Made by a program: the position numbers and the translations under genes
Assembly (NCBI GenBank): GCA_028339155.1
Contig: JAOLBK010000004.1
Span: 107,066-171,065, forward strand
DNA: 64,000 nucleotides
Source of the DNA: Litorivicinus sp.
Lineage (GTDB): Bacteria > Pseudomonadota > Gammaproteobacteria > Pseudomonadales > Litorivicinaceae
Direction of reading: 5' to 3'
Notes under the pieces: generated by a model
Database searches by the model: none
The model's input: the letters and a program-made list of their open reading frames with translations, nothing else
What the model was told of the DNA's origin: nothing
In this document: piece after piece, positions 43,327-53,900 of the stretch
How positions within the stretch are numbered: position 1 is the stretch's first letter
How the letters are laid out: each line of letters opens with the position of its first letter

Positions 43327-44598
43327 ATGGCTGAGAAAAACGCCTTACTAACTCTTCCCACGGGCGAGACAATTACGCTTCCAATATATCAAGGCTCGAC
43401 CGGCCCAGATGTAATTGACGTTTCAGGCCTCTTAAAGGCTGGCTACTTCACCTACGACCCCGGATTCATGTCTACTGCCGCGACTGAATCCAAAATCACC
43501 TATATTGATGGCGATCAAGGAATTCTTTTACATCGTGGATATTCTATCGAGGATTTAGCCGAAAAATCAGACTATCTCGAAACATGCTATCTACTTTGGT
43601 ATGGACAACTGCCGAGTAAATCGGAGAAAGAGATATTTGTTCAAGCGATTACTCGTCACACGATGCTGCATGAATCTTTAGCACATTTTTTCGACGGATT
43701 TCATCATAATGCCCACCCAATGGCCATGATGTGTGGTGCAGTAGGTGCGTTATCAGCCTTTTACCATGACGTTATGGACATGCGATCAGAGAGGGAAAGG
43801 GAAATCGCTGCACACCGCCTTATTGCGAAACTACCAACACTCGCAGCTATGTGCTTTAAGCACTCGATTGGCCAGCCTTTCATGTACCCCCGGAATGATC
43901 TCTCTTACTCTGCAAATTTTCTTTATATGATGTTTGGCACACCCTGTGAAGAGTACGTCGTGAGTCCAGCCGTTGAACGTGCAATGGATCGTATTTTCTT
44001 GCTTCATGCAGACCACGAACAAAATGCGTCAACGTCGACAGTTAGGCTTGCCGGCTCTACAGGCGCAAATCCGTTTGCTTGTGTATCTGCTGGGATTGCA
44101 GCCCTTTGGGGGCCGGCACACGGTGGTGCAAATGAAGCAGTTTTAATCATGCTAGAAGAAATAGGATCCATCGAAAATATCCCCGAATTTATCGAAAAGG
44201 CAAAAGACCCTAACGATCCGTTTAAATTGATGGGCTTTGGACATCGCGTGTACAAAAACTTTGATCCACGGGCCAAAGTGATGAAAAAATCCTGCGATGA
44301 GGTTTTAGCAGAATTAAATGTGACCGATCCTCGCCTACGAATAGCGATGGAACTCGAGCGAATCGCTCTTTCAGATGCCTATTTCATAGAACGCAGACTC
44401 TTTCCAAATGTAGACTTCTATTCTGGGATCATTCTGAGTGCCATCAGGATTCCAACCAGCATGTTTACCGTGATCTTTGCAGTTTCAAGGACTGTTGGTT
44501 GGATTTCACACTGGCAAGAAATGGTTTCAAGCCCATACAAAATTGGACGCCCACGGCAGTTATATACAGGAGAAACAGAACGGCCGTATCCGGACTAG
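43327..44598 (+). CDS. gltA: Citrate synthase
   Basis: 423 aa; [32 protein letters not shown]. Confidence 0.97.
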   Translation: MAEKNALLTLPTGETITLPIYQGSTGPDVIDVSGLLKAGYFTYDPGFMSTAATESKITYIDGDQGILLHRGYSIEDLAEKSDYLETCYLLWYGQLPSKSEKEIFVQAITRHTMLHESLAHFFDGFHHNAHPMAMMCGAVGALSAFYHDVMDMRSEREREIAAHRLIAKLPTLAAMCFKHSIGQPFMYPRNDLSYSANFLYMMFGTPCEEYVVSPAVERAMDRIFLLHADHEQNASTSTVRLAGSTGANPFACVSAGIAALWGPAHGGANEAVLIMLEEIGSIENIPEFIEKAKDPNDPFKLMGFGHRVYKNFDPRAKVMKKSCDEVLAELNVTDPRLRIAMELERIALSDAYFIERRLFPNVDFYSGIILSAIRIPTSMFTVIFAVSRTVGWISHWQEMVSSPYKIGRPRQLYTGETERPYPD

Positions 44599-44675
44599 TA
44601 GCAATAGAGTTTTCGTGACAGACCGCGACATCATCGAGAGCTGTCAACCGGCAGCTTTACGGAACGTTAACAAAT

Positions 44676-45047
44676 CTAATGCTTCACTCCCAACACATCT
44701 GACACGTGTATCCTGGTAGCAGATTCAGGCTGCCCAAAATACTCAACCCTTGCGTCGAAAACGTTTAATCCTTCGGAAACCATGAACCCCACTAAGAAAA
44801 GCAGTGCAATAGGCGGAGCAAGAATTGTTGCAATAAGAGCCATTCGCTCCCACATCAAATGCATAAATACAGCAATGATAAAACCTGCCTTCAATAGCAT
44901 AAAAATAATGATCAACGACCAACGCGTTATACCTTGAAATTCGAGATAATCGACCGCGTAGGAGAGAGTGCTCAAAACAAATAATAACAACCAAACTTTG
45001 AGGTAAATCCCAATCGGGTGGTGATTTTGATCGGCATGAGTTTCCAT
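44676..45047 (-). CDS. Cytochrome c oxidase subunit IV-like protein
   Basis: METHADQNHHPIGIYLKVWLLLFVLSTLSYAVDY; three TM segments; FMHLMWE. Confidence 0.8.
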   Translation of the reverse strand: METHADQNHHPIGIYLKVWLLLFVLSTLSYAVDYLEFQGITRWSLIIIFMLLKAGFIIAVFMHLMWERMALIATILAPPIALLFLVGFMVSEGLNVFDARVEYFGQPESATRIHVSDVLGVKH

Positions 45048-45060
45048 GATTATTCCTCGA

Positions 45061-45732
45061 TTACCAGAGATAGAAAAACGCAAAAATAAAGACCCATACT
45101 AAATCGACGAAGTGCCAATAAAGTCCGGTTATTTCGACAATCTCATAATTATCTTTTTTGTCGTAATGACCTCTCCGGACTTTACTCGCTACTATTAATA
45201 AATAGATCACGCCAATCGAGACATGAAGTCCATGGAATCCCGTCACCATAAAGAAAATAGAACCAAATTGAGGTGCCCCGAATGGATTTCCCCATGGCCG
45301 CACACCCTCAGAAATAAGCTTAGACCACTCGAATACCTGCATCCCCACGAAAGTGGCTCCAAAAAAAGCCGTAATGGCCATGAACCAAAACACTTTCTTT
45401 TTGTCTCGAAAGTGTGCGTACCGCACAGCCATGGCCATTGTTCCGCTACTTGTTATTAAAACAAATGTCATGATCGCAATAAGAATAAGCGGTAAATTGT
45501 GACCAAAAAGCTCTAACGCAAAAACCTCGCTCGGATATGGCCACGGATCTGTAGTAGTACGACGGACATTCAGATAACCAACCAAAAAACAGGTGAAAAT
45601 AAATGTATCGCTAACTAGAAAAAGCCACATCATGGCCTTTCCCCACGGCACATGATAAGTCTGCTTATCCGCGGACCAATCCTCTACAAACTCTTGAGAA
45701 TTTTTTGATTCCGCTATGTCCAGAGAACTCAC
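45061..45732 (-). CDS. Cytochrome c oxidase subunit III (first copy)
   Basis: 223 aa; WLFLVSDTFIFTCFLVGYLN, TGFHGLHVSIGVIYLLIV, YWHFVDLVWVFIFAFFYLW. Confidence 0.9.
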   Translation of the reverse strand: MSSLDIAESKNSQEFVEDWSADKQTYHVPWGKAMMWLFLVSDTFIFTCFLVGYLNVRRTTTDPWPYPSEVFALELFGHNLPLILIAIMTFVLITSSGTMAMAVRYAHFRDKKKVFWFMAITAFFGATFVGMQVFEWSKLISEGVRPWGNPFGAPQFGSIFFMVTGFHGLHVSIGVIYLLIVASKVRRGHYDKKDNYEIVEITGLYWHFVDLVWVFIFAFFYLW

Positions 45733-45745
45733 AATTACTTCCCCC

Positions 45746-46399
45746 TCATGTATTTAAGAACAAGACAAACAAGAGAACCCATAAAATCAGCAAAAAATGC
45801 CAATATATGGCGCATAGTTTTATTGTCGAACTGAGTCGAACAGGATCAGTTTCATCGAAGAATGCAGTTGCAGTGGTTGAAAACCAGACCCATAGCCCTC
45901 CAATGACATGAAGTGCGTGCAGCCCGGTCAGTAAATAGAAAAAGCTCGTGGCCGCGTTGCTATTTACCATGTAACCGGATTGATTCAACTCCCTCCAGGC
46001 TACAGACTGGCCATAAAGGAACGCCAAAGTGAGAACCGCTCCAAATACCAAACCAAGCTTGACCAAACCGCCACGACCCAATCCAGCCTCTCGACGAGTC
46101 CATTCAATTACCCCACTAGTAAATATAAGTATTCCAGTATTTAACCAAAGAATTTTTGGCTCATTGAGAACCTCCCAGTACCCGGCTCCGCAGAACAAGG
46201 GACTACTGGTATCAACCGCCATCCTCATGAAATAAGCGACCCCAAATAATGAAAAAAGAACAGTTACTACTGAAAGGAAGATCACTAACGCAATCTGTTG
46301 AGGCGCACTGCCAAGCCCAGCCATATCACCTGCAATTGCACTGGTTTCTTGGCCCTCATAATTCCAGGGCTTTAAAAGCAGACTCCGAAAAAAACTCAA
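45746..46399 (-). CDS. Cytochrome c oxidase subunit III (second, diverged copy)
   Basis: 217 aa; LTGLHALHVIGGLWVWF, IYWHFLLILWVLLFVLF. Confidence 0.85.
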   Translation of the reverse strand: MSFFRSLLLKPWNYEGQETSAIAGDMAGLGSAPQQIALVIFLSVVTVLFSLFGVAYFMRMAVDTSSPLFCGAGYWEVLNEPKILWLNTGILIFTSGVIEWTRREAGLGRGGLVKLGLVFGAVLTLAFLYGQSVAWRELNQSGYMVNSNAATSFFYLLTGLHALHVIGGLWVWFSTTATAFFDETDPVRLSSTIKLCAIYWHFLLILWVLLFVLFLNT

Positions 46400-48165
46400 T
46401 GCTCGGATTCCTTGTATTTCTCGCCAGGATTTTCCATTTGAACCTCATTAGGCGGAAGATTTTGAGGAACAAAGTCTTCTTTTACGCCTGGTGAACCATA
46501 CTCGTACGCCCATCGGTAGACTGTTGGAAGCTCATGGCCCCAGTTTCCGTGACGAGGAGGCGTGTCTGGAGTTAGCCACTCAAGGCTGGTCGCATCCCAA
46601 GGGTTCGGATCCGCTTTTTTACCACTCCATAGACTCTTGAAAATATTTATAAAGAAGACAATTTGAAGCACTCCCACAAAAATTGCGGCCACAGAAATCG
46701 CAGCATTTAGCTCAAACGCTGACTGTGGAATAAAGTCTGTTGTTCCGAGAGCAAAATATCTCCGCGGAACACCTAAAAAGCCAAGATAGTGCATGGGCAG
46801 ATAAATCGCGTAGGTACCAAGGAACGTGCCCCAGAAGTGAATCTTACCGAGACGTTCATCAAACATCTTCCCACTGATTTTTGGAAACCAATGATAAATC
46901 GCTGCAAAAACCACCATGACTGGAGACACGCCCATTACCATATGAAAATGGGCGACAACGAAGTACGTGTCAGACAGAGGAAGATCGATGGTAACGTTCC
47001 CTAAAAATAGACCCGTCAGCCCGCCGTGAATAAATGTAAAAATAAATCCCATCGCAAAAAGCATCGGCACAGTTAGTCGGATATTCCCCTGCCATAACGT
47101 GAGAACCCAGTTATAAACTTTAATCGCTGTAGGAATAGCAATAATCAATGTCGTGAAAGCGAAGAAAAAGCCAAAATAAGGGTTCATTCCACTCACATAC
47201 ATGTGATGAGCCCAAACAATAAAACTAAGTCCGCCAATTGCGACGATTGCCCAAACCATCATTCGATAGCCAAATATATTTCGACGCGCATGCGTACTGA
47301 GTACGTCTGAAACTAAGCCAAACGCAGGCAACGCAACAATATAGACTTCTGGATGACCAAAGAACCAAAACAAATGCTGGAACAGAATCGGACTACCACC
47401 CCTGTAGTCGACCACTTCGCCGAGAGAAATCATTGCAGGCATAAAAAAACTAGTGCCCAGTAATTTATCAAATGACATCATCACAGCACTCACAAAAAGT
47501 GCTGGGAACGCAAAAAGACCAAGAATCGTCGCAACAAAAATACCCCACACAGACAGTGGCATCCTCATCAATGTCATTCCGCGAGTACGGGCTTGCAAAA
47601 CCGTTGTCACGTAATTCAATCCGCCCATTGTAAACGCCACAACGAATACAGCTAATGAGGCAAGCATCAACATGATCCCGGCACCAGCGCCCGGGGTTCC
47701 CTCAGTAATTGCTTGGGGCGGATAGAGTGTCCACCCCGCACCCGTCGGACCACCCGGCACAAAGAAACTCGCCATCAGTATCAGAACAGAAAGAAGATAA
47801 AACCAATAACTGAGCATGTTTAGGAACGGAAAGACCATATCCCGAGCGCCAATTTGAAGCGGAATCAGATAATTTCCGAAGCCACCCAAGAACAAAGCAG
47901 TCAGCAAATACACGACCATTATCATGCCGTGCATAGTCACGTACTGATAGTATTCTGCCGGCTCAATAAACGTGAATGTATCGGGAAAACCTAACTGAAG
48001 CCTCATTAATCCAGACAACACAAGTGCCACGACACCAACAGCTATCGCAGTTCCAGCGTATTGGATGGCGATTACTTTGTGGTCCTGGCTCCAAATATAC
48101 TTCGTGATAAACGTTTGCGGATCATGCATTTCATCCGGCTGATCCGCTATTGGCACGTACGACAT
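46396..48165 (-). CDS. ctaD: Cytochrome c oxidase subunit I
   Basis: 589 aa; WFFGHPEVYIVALPAFG, HHMYVSGMNP, VAHFHMVMGVSPVMVVFAAIYHWFPKI. Confidence 0.96.
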   Translation of the reverse strand: MSYVPIADQPDEMHDPQTFITKYIWSQDHKVIAIQYAGTAIAVGVVALVLSGLMRLQLGFPDTFTFIEPAEYYQYVTMHGMIMVVYLLTALFLGGFGNYLIPLQIGARDMVFPFLNMLSYWFYLLSVLILMASFFVPGGPTGAGWTLYPPQAITEGTPGAGAGIMLMLASLAVFVVAFTMGGLNYVTTVLQARTRGMTLMRMPLSVWGIFVATILGLFAFPALFVSAVMMSFDKLLGTSFFMPAMISLGEVVDYRGGSPILFQHLFWFFGHPEVYIVALPAFGLVSDVLSTHARRNIFGYRMMVWAIVAIGGLSFIVWAHHMYVSGMNPYFGFFFAFTTLIIAIPTAIKVYNWVLTLWQGNIRLTVPMLFAMGFIFTFIHGGLTGLFLGNVTIDLPLSDTYFVVAHFHMVMGVSPVMVVFAAIYHWFPKISGKMFDERLGKIHFWGTFLGTYAIYLPMHYLGFLGVPRRYFALGTTDFIPQSAFELNAAISVAAIFVGVLQIVFFINIFKSLWSGKKADPNPWDATSLEWLTPDTPPRHGNWGHELPTVYRWAYEYGSPGVKEDFVPQNLPPNEVQMENPGEKYKESEH

Positions 48166-48199
48166 ATGTCTTCCCTCGAAAAGAGTTCAATAAAATCAA

Positions 48200-49564
48200 T
48201 TAATTAACGTTGAGCGATGAAATATAAGACGCAACATCCTCAATAGCCTGATCATCTTCCAGAACACTCACCATCAGCGCCATTTGATGGCCCAGATCAT
48301 CCTCGGGATGCGAACCTCGAACCTTATCTCTGAAGTTCCTCAACTGACGGGCCAAGTACCAGTCGTCCATTCCACCAATCCGAGGAGCGTGAACGGACCA
48401 AACGCCAGCACCATTACCGCCGTGACAAACACTGCAGTTTTTATCATATAAGGCCTGACCCTCAGATAAATCACCGAACAAAGTTTTCGAGGAGGTTTTG
48501 ATCGGCATGGAGCCAATATATGCTGCTAAATTCTTCATTGTGGTCAAATCAACCAATGCCGAAGCCATTGGCATCATCATCTGTCCATAAGAATCTTTTG
48601 GATTCGAACCTCGAGCGCCTGACTTAAAGTGTTCAAGTTGAGCCGTTACATACCAATCCTGAAGGCCTGCTAGTCTCGGTGCATTCAACGCAGGATTACC
48701 TTCACCTTGGGCACCATGACAGCCGGCGCACATCGCGTAACTCGCTTTCCCAAGCACAACATTTGTCTGCGCCTGAACTTTCAAATCAGCATAAATGGGC
48801 TGAGACTCTAACCATGCCTCGTAGTCACTTGAATCCTCTACTCGGACCTTGCCGCGCATTACAAAGTGACCAACTCCACAAAGTTCCTCACAGAGAATGT
48901 CATAGGTGCCTTTTACAGTCGGCGTCAGCCACAGGTAGCTGACCGCGCCAGGAACCATATCCATCTTCACCCTAAACTGAGCAACAGCGAAATCGTGCAG
49001 TACATCTTTCGACCGCAGCAGAACTTTTACCGGACGATCGATAGGCAAGTGCATTAACGAACTCTCGACTAAGACATCGTCCAGTCCGCGAGGATCATCC
49101 TCTTTCATACCAAATGGATTTGCCTCGGTAATAAGACCGGGATCGGCTGCGCCAAGGACGCCATCTTTCCCAGGATAACGAAATCCCCACTGCCACTGCT
49201 GACCCGTCACCTCTACAACGTGGGCTTCATCAGGCACTTCCACGAAATCGGCCCAAACGAACAATCCAGGCGCCAACATTGCAATCACGCCAAGTGACGT
49301 AAATCCAGTCAACCACCATTCTAATTTTTTATTTTCGGGCTCGTACTTCGCGCGACGCTTTGCTGAATATCGAAACCGATATACCGCATAAGCCATGAAT
49401 AGATTCACGGCGACAAAAACGAAGCCAGTCACCCAAACAGTAATATCTATCGTCGTATCGATGGCGCCCCAATTCGAAGCAATTGGCGTAAGCCACCATG
49501 GACTCCATATATGAAATCCAACACTTCCGACCACCAGCAGTACGATGACAATAGCGAATGCCAT
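48200..49564 (-). CDS. ctaC: Cytochrome c oxidase subunit II fused to two cytochrome c domains
   Basis: CuA region CEELCGVGHFVM; two heme c motifs CAGCHG and CSVCHG. Confidence 0.94.
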   Translation of the reverse strand: MAFAIVIVLLVVGSVGFHIWSPWWLTPIASNWGAIDTTIDITVWVTGFVFVAVNLFMAYAVYRFRYSAKRRAKYEPENKKLEWWLTGFTSLGVIAMLAPGLFVWADFVEVPDEAHVVEVTGQQWQWGFRYPGKDGVLGAADPGLITEANPFGMKEDDPRGLDDVLVESSLMHLPIDRPVKVLLRSKDVLHDFAVAQFRVKMDMVPGAVSYLWLTPTVKGTYDILCEELCGVGHFVMRGKVRVEDSSDYEAWLESQPIYADLKVQAQTNVVLGKASYAMCAGCHGAQGEGNPALNAPRLAGLQDWYVTAQLEHFKSGARGSNPKDSYGQMMMPMASALVDLTTMKNLAAYIGSMPIKTSSKTLFGDLSEGQALYDKNCSVCHGGNGAGVWSVHAPRIGGMDDWYLARQLRNFRDKVRGSHPEDDLGHQMALMVSVLEDDQAIEDVASYISSLNVN

Positions 49565-49666
49565 AACTTGAAATCCTTATTCCTATCCTCGTTAAATCAC
49601 TTTGTCTGTCACTCAACTCATACCGGACAGAATTACCTAATTTTTATTTTGGCTAAAAGCGCGTCA

Positions 49667-50245
49667 TTAACTAACCAGTTTAGACCCGGATTCTTGGATC
49701 GGCCCTTTATCAGCTTCCAACGCCAATTGACTAAACGGATTCAAGAACCGTGAGTCACTCGCCATAAGCTTGGCTTCAGTGTGTTTATTACTCATCATCT
49801 CGGTAACGACCTGCTCTTGATTTCTTGTCGCGTAAACGAGAATCAGATTCTTGCCCGCCTCAATTTCAGGCATAAATCGCTCAATTTTTCGATTTCTGTG
49901 GGCCCATCCATCAAGACCGCCCACCCAACAGCCAAACATCGTTACAACCGCAACAATCACCGTATACGCTAATAACGGTATTTCCTGACCAAGAGGCTGA
50001 AATACTTTAAAGATGAGCGCCAATACAAGACCTGAAAGAAATCCGATCAGGGCACCGACAATGCTCTCCCGAACAATGTCTAAAGTTTCTAAGTAATTAC
50101 TTGAATGAAGATGCTCTCTGGCTAGACCAGCCTCGTCATTACTGACCACATGAACAAACCAGTCACGAACACCGGCATCGTGTAAGTCATCTGATATTTT
50201 ATGTGCACTGACTAAACTTGGAGTTAAAAAGTACAAGCATCTCAT
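49667..50245 (-). CDS. Hypothetical membrane protein (DUF1269-like)
   Basis: 192 aa with two TM segments; same strand as cox operon. Confidence 0.55.
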   Translation of the reverse strand: MRCLYFLTPSLVSAHKISDDLHDAGVRDWFVHVVSNDEAGLAREHLHSSNYLETLDIVRESIVGALIGFLSGLVLALIFKVFQPLGQEIPLLAYTVIVAVVTMFGCWVGGLDGWAHRNRKIERFMPEIEAGKNLILVYATRNQEQVVTEMMSNKHTEAKLMASDSRFLNPFSQLALEADKGPIQESGSKLVS

Positions 50246-50477
50246 CTAGACCGTCCTTCTTTTTATTTTTTATAAAGACGCACTAATTGCGGATTTACCC
50301 GCCAATAATATTATGTATCGTATGACTGTAATCAGTTCTTATTTTTTTCTTAAGCTTTTCTTATAATCTTATTAAAACTAATTTTACAAATGAATACAAT
50401 TTAAACTATTGAAAATAAGGTAATTTTAAGACGAAAGTCTATCCAGCACTGGCTTTTCACAACAAATTAAAAGTAAT

Positions 50478-50723
50478 TTAGGGCCGTAAACGCACTCTAT
50501 TAAAGCACTTAATTGAAGAGACTGCAGACACCGAAAATATAACTAAGCCACCAATTACGGAGCTTATTGCAGATACTGTATCGCTATTGAGAAAGATGTA
50601 AACGATCCCTACCAGGGAGACACACGCCGACAATCCGGTCACGACTGACAGCACAAAAAAGAACAATATTTTTAGCCGGCTCAGAGGACACCTCCTTTCA
50701 GGAATAGTTAAAAAATTCGTCAA
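50478..50723 (-). CDS. Small two-TM hypothetical protein
   Basis: 81 aa; between SURF1 and the 192 aa membrane protein, same strand. Confidence 0.5.
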   Translation of the reverse strand: MTNFLTIPERRCPLSRLKILFFFVLSVVTGLSACVSLVGIVYIFLNSDTVSAISSVIGGLVIFSVSAVSSIKCFNRVRLRP

Positions 50724-50751
50724 TTAAAAATCTTCTTCACCAAGAATACCT

Positions 50752-51513
50752 TTATTTAATCCAACGATGAACGGTCTCCTTAAGATCTGAGGAAAGGATC
50801 AGTGCGGCCACCAAAACCAGAATTGCCATCAAAAACCATTGGATTGAATATGAAAAATGTTTTCCAATATCCGGCTTTATAACGGGCCAATACCTCACCA
50901 GCGAATCTCTCTCTCCTTCACCCAGCCTAACTATGTACGGATACACCACACCCGAAAATAAAGCCCCAACCTTAACCACATCAAATTCCCTCAAAACCAA
51001 TGGCCACTTTTCAGAAGGAAAAGCCGACTCCGGTAACTTAGCATCCTCAGGAATATGCAATTGGCCTCTCAATGTCAAAGGCCCGCCAATTAGCTCAATT
51101 TTTTCTGCCAGCTCCTGCAGAGATGATGCTGTTGCCCAACCACGACTCACAAAAACGATTCCACCATCCCCATCGAGACGAAATGGGTTGATAATTTCGT
51201 AACCAATTAAATTCTTATGGTGGCGGTAAATCAGGTAAATATTTTTATCCAACAAATAACGACCACTGGCCACGACGGATCGTGCCTGCAAAACTTCCCT
51301 ATCGATTTGAGGCCCCGCAAAAGACACGTTGCGGATATCCATCGGTTCGACGGAAGCCAACTCAAGAGTACTGTCAAGTTCAGCTAATTTCTTACTTGCC
51401 TTACTCATTTGCCAATATCCAAGATACGAAAAGATCCCGCTAATTAAAAAAACCATACCCAATATTGAGTAATTAATCTTTATCCGGATATTAAAAATAG
51501 TGATGCATCTCAT
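50752..51513 (-). CDS. SURF1 family protein
   Basis: FSYLGYWQMSKASKK, VFVSRGWATASSL, HFSYSIQWFLMAILVLV. Confidence 0.88.
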   Translation of the reverse strand: MRCITIFNIRIKINYSILGMVFLISGIFSYLGYWQMSKASKKLAELDSTLELASVEPMDIRNVSFAGPQIDREVLQARSVVASGRYLLDKNIYLIYRHHKNLIGYEIINPFRLDGDGGIVFVSRGWATASSLQELAEKIELIGGPLTLRGQLHIPEDAKLPESAFPSEKWPLVLREFDVVKVGALFSGVVYPYIVRLGEGERDSLVRYWPVIKPDIGKHFSYSIQWFLMAILVLVAALILSSDLKETVHRWIK

Positions 51514-51766
51514 AAGTTTAATATCGCCCTTGAGACCGAAACGCCAAAAAAAATATACGCCTTATATCAAACAAACATACGCAATCAAAACTAATGAGGT
51601 CAACTCCAAAGGAGATCAAGAGTTCCCCATAACTATGCCATCTGCAATTGAGGCTTGCATGAATACACTGACAGATTTTGCATGAAGGGATTAATAGGAG
51701 CCTCGAAAGACGGAGGTTTGTTGGATGTCTACGCCTCAATACTCAAGACACTTAAGTTACCCTTAA

Positions 51767-52165
51767 CTAAAACGAGCTCTTTAAATCACGGACTCGACTC
51801 ATCAACTCATCAGCTTCGTAAGGCTCGGCACCAGGAACGCCCCAGACAGTATTTGGCCACGCAGAATCATCTATGAACCGCGCAATCAAATGAATATGTA
51901 ACTGCCTAACTTGATTGCCGATTGCGGCGATATTGAGTTTACTTGGTGAAAACCGAGCCTTAATAACTCGCGCAACCTGATCTGCCTCTAGCCAGACTTG
52001 ATCCCTTAAGTCTGGCGCTAAATCGATCAGCTCTACAGCATTAGACACGCGAGGAATTAACAACACCCAAGGCCAACGGGTATCATCAACAAGCCTCAAA
52101 TCGGAGACCTCAAGACTCAAAACCGGGTGACTAGTCTCTAATATCTTTTGATCAATTTTGAACAC
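51767..52165 (-). CDS. HIT domain protein
   Basis: 132 aa; QLHIHLIARFIDDSAWP HIT-like motif. Confidence 0.85.
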   Translation of the reverse strand: MFKIDQKILETSHPVLSLEVSDLRLVDDTRWPWVLLIPRVSNAVELIDLAPDLRDQVWLEADQVARVIKARFSPSKLNIAAIGNQVRQLHIHLIARFIDDSAWPNTVWGVPGAEPYEADELMSRVRDLKSSF

Positions 52166-52179
52166 GACGTAATAAATCC

Positions 52180-52647
52180 TTAGTCTTGTCGCAAGGAATG
52201 CCCATCAAGCCATCGATGAGATTCATCTGGAGCAATTTCACGCTTCCAAATTGGCACCCGAACCTTCAACAAATCAATAGCATCAGCAACTGCGCTTAAG
52301 GCATCTTTCCGATGGGCACTGCTGGCAGCGATAACCACACTTGCTTCACCCACTGAGACTAGTCCACGCGAATGAACCATCATCAATCGAACGGGGTACA
52401 CTGACGTTAATTCAATAGCCAACTTCTTGAGTGCTTTCATCGCAAGTTCTGGGTGAACATCATAATCCACGGCCTGAGCGGACAAGCCATCGTTATGGTT
52501 TCTGACTACCCCAAGAAATTGGGCAATGGCGCCATTCTTCGGATCAGTAACGGTCTCCGCAAGATTCTGCGTTTCACAGGGGCCATCGGTCAATCCGACA
52601 AACCATTGCTCATCGCGCTCAGATTGAAAAAAATGCGAGTCAACCAC
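52180..52647 (-). CDS. moaE: Molybdopterin synthase catalytic subunit
   Basis: GAIAQFLGVVRNHNDG, VMMVHSRG-like block, SAHRKDAL...VPIWKRE; GTG start at 52647 inferred from the moaD stop. Confidence 0.9.
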   Translation of the reverse strand: MVDSHFFQSERDEQWFVGLTDGPCETQNLAETVTDPKNGAIAQFLGVVRNHNDGLSAQAVDYDVHPELAMKALKKLAIELTSVYPVRLMMVHSRGLVSVGEASVVIAASSAHRKDALSAVADAIDLLKVRVPIWKREIAPDESHRWLDGHSLRQD

Positions 52648-52891
52648 CAGCAATCGGGGGCAATAAAGAAGCCTCACTACTAGTGATGAGGTCTGAATCG
52701 CAGAGTAAATTATCACCAAAAGCGAATACTGATCGATTCAGCACTAGCAGAAGATCATCACGCCCAAGCTTTAAAAAATTTTCTGCAACGGACTGCCTAA
52801 GATCAGCGACAAGAGGCCCGTCAACAGACAATGATATCTCATCACCTAGATCCCTGAATACACCAAGGAAGTGCAAACGAACAGTACTCAC
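52640..52891 (-). CDS. moaD: Molybdopterin synthase sulfur carrier subunit
   Basis: 83 aa ending LLPPIAGG; ubiquitin-like fold pattern; position before moaE. Confidence 0.88.
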   Translation of the reverse strand: MSTVRLHFLGVFRDLGDEISLSVDGPLVADLRQSVAENFLKLGRDDLLLVLNRSVFAFGDNLLCDSDLITSSEASLLPPIAGG

Positions 52892-53898
52892 AACCGCCCC
52901 TTACGCCCTTGTTTCTCAATCATAATGATCGCTTTTGGCAATCCCTCAATTACTATTCCGAAGCATTCTTTAACAGCCTGTAAACTTCCCGGCATAGTGA
53001 TTACGAGAGAACGCCCAATCAATCCGCCACCCATCCGGGATAACCACGCGGTTTTTGTATAGACCGAGCTTTCCGAACGAAGCCATTCACCAAGACCTGG
53101 TAATTCGGGGTTCAGATGCGCAGAAATTGCTGACGGCGTTAGGTCGCGAGGACCGGGACCTGTCCCGCCAGTGCACACAATGACGTGAGGATCATGAAGT
53201 TCGGTAATTTCCAAGACAGTCTTTTCGATTATTGCAAGATCATCGGGAATGACCGTGTATTCACAAACCTCCGCACCCTGGCCGGCTAGTGATTCAGACA
53301 AATAGCGACCAGACTCATCTTCATAAACCCCATCAGATGCACGGTCACTCATTACGACCACGGCAACCTTTCGACCCACAAGCGGTGTTTGACTTGGCAG
53401 ACGATCCAGAACCCACTCTGGAATGATCGCTTCTTCATTTAACCAAATCCCAGACTTCCCACCCGTCTTAGTCAGCAATTCGAGATCAGAAATTCGAAGA
53501 ACAGGATCTGTACCTTTACAAAGATCCCAAATACAGAGGAGAGCAGCATTAGCACCGGCCAAGGCTTCCATTTCCACGCCTGTTTTTGCAAATGCCGCTG
53601 CTTCACAAAATGCCCGAACAGAAAGCGTCTCATGATCAAGCTCAAACGATATCAATACTTGATCAAGAGGCAGTGGGTGGCACATTGGGAGAGTATTGGC
53701 ACATTGCTTTGCCCCATTCACGCCAGCTATTTCAGCGATTGGGAAGCAGTCACCTTTGGGAAGAGTTTTATCTCGAACCTCCACGAAGGCATTAGGACCT
53801 AAATGAATAGTACCCGCAGCGACAGCACGACGACTGGTAAGCCGCTTTCCACCAACATCGATCATCGAGAAATTGGAGATGAGCTCCCGATTAGCCAA
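52888..53898 (-). CDS. moaCB: MoaC-MoaB/Mog fusion protein
   Basis: N-term MIDVGGKRLTSRRAVA...CANTLPMCHPLPLDQV...TGVEMEALAGA (MoaC); C-term VVVMSDRASDGVYEDESG...CTGGTGPGPRDLTP (MoaB/Mog). Confidence 0.93.
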   Translation of the reverse strand: MANRELISNFSMIDVGGKRLTSRRAVAAGTIHLGPNAFVEVRDKTLPKGDCFPIAEIAGVNGAKQCANTLPMCHPLPLDQVLISFELDHETLSVRAFCEAAAFAKTGVEMEALAGANAALLCIWDLCKGTDPVLRISDLELLTKTGGKSGIWLNEEAIIPEWVLDRLPSQTPLVGRKVAVVVMSDRASDGVYEDESGRYLSESLAGQGAEVCEYTVIPDDLAIIEKTVLEITELHDPHVIVCTGGTGPGPRDLTPSAISAHLNPELPGLGEWLRSESSVYTKTAWLSRMGGGLIGRSLVITMPGSLQAVKECFGIVIEGLPKAIIMIEKQGRKGRL

Positions 53899-53900
53899 AT

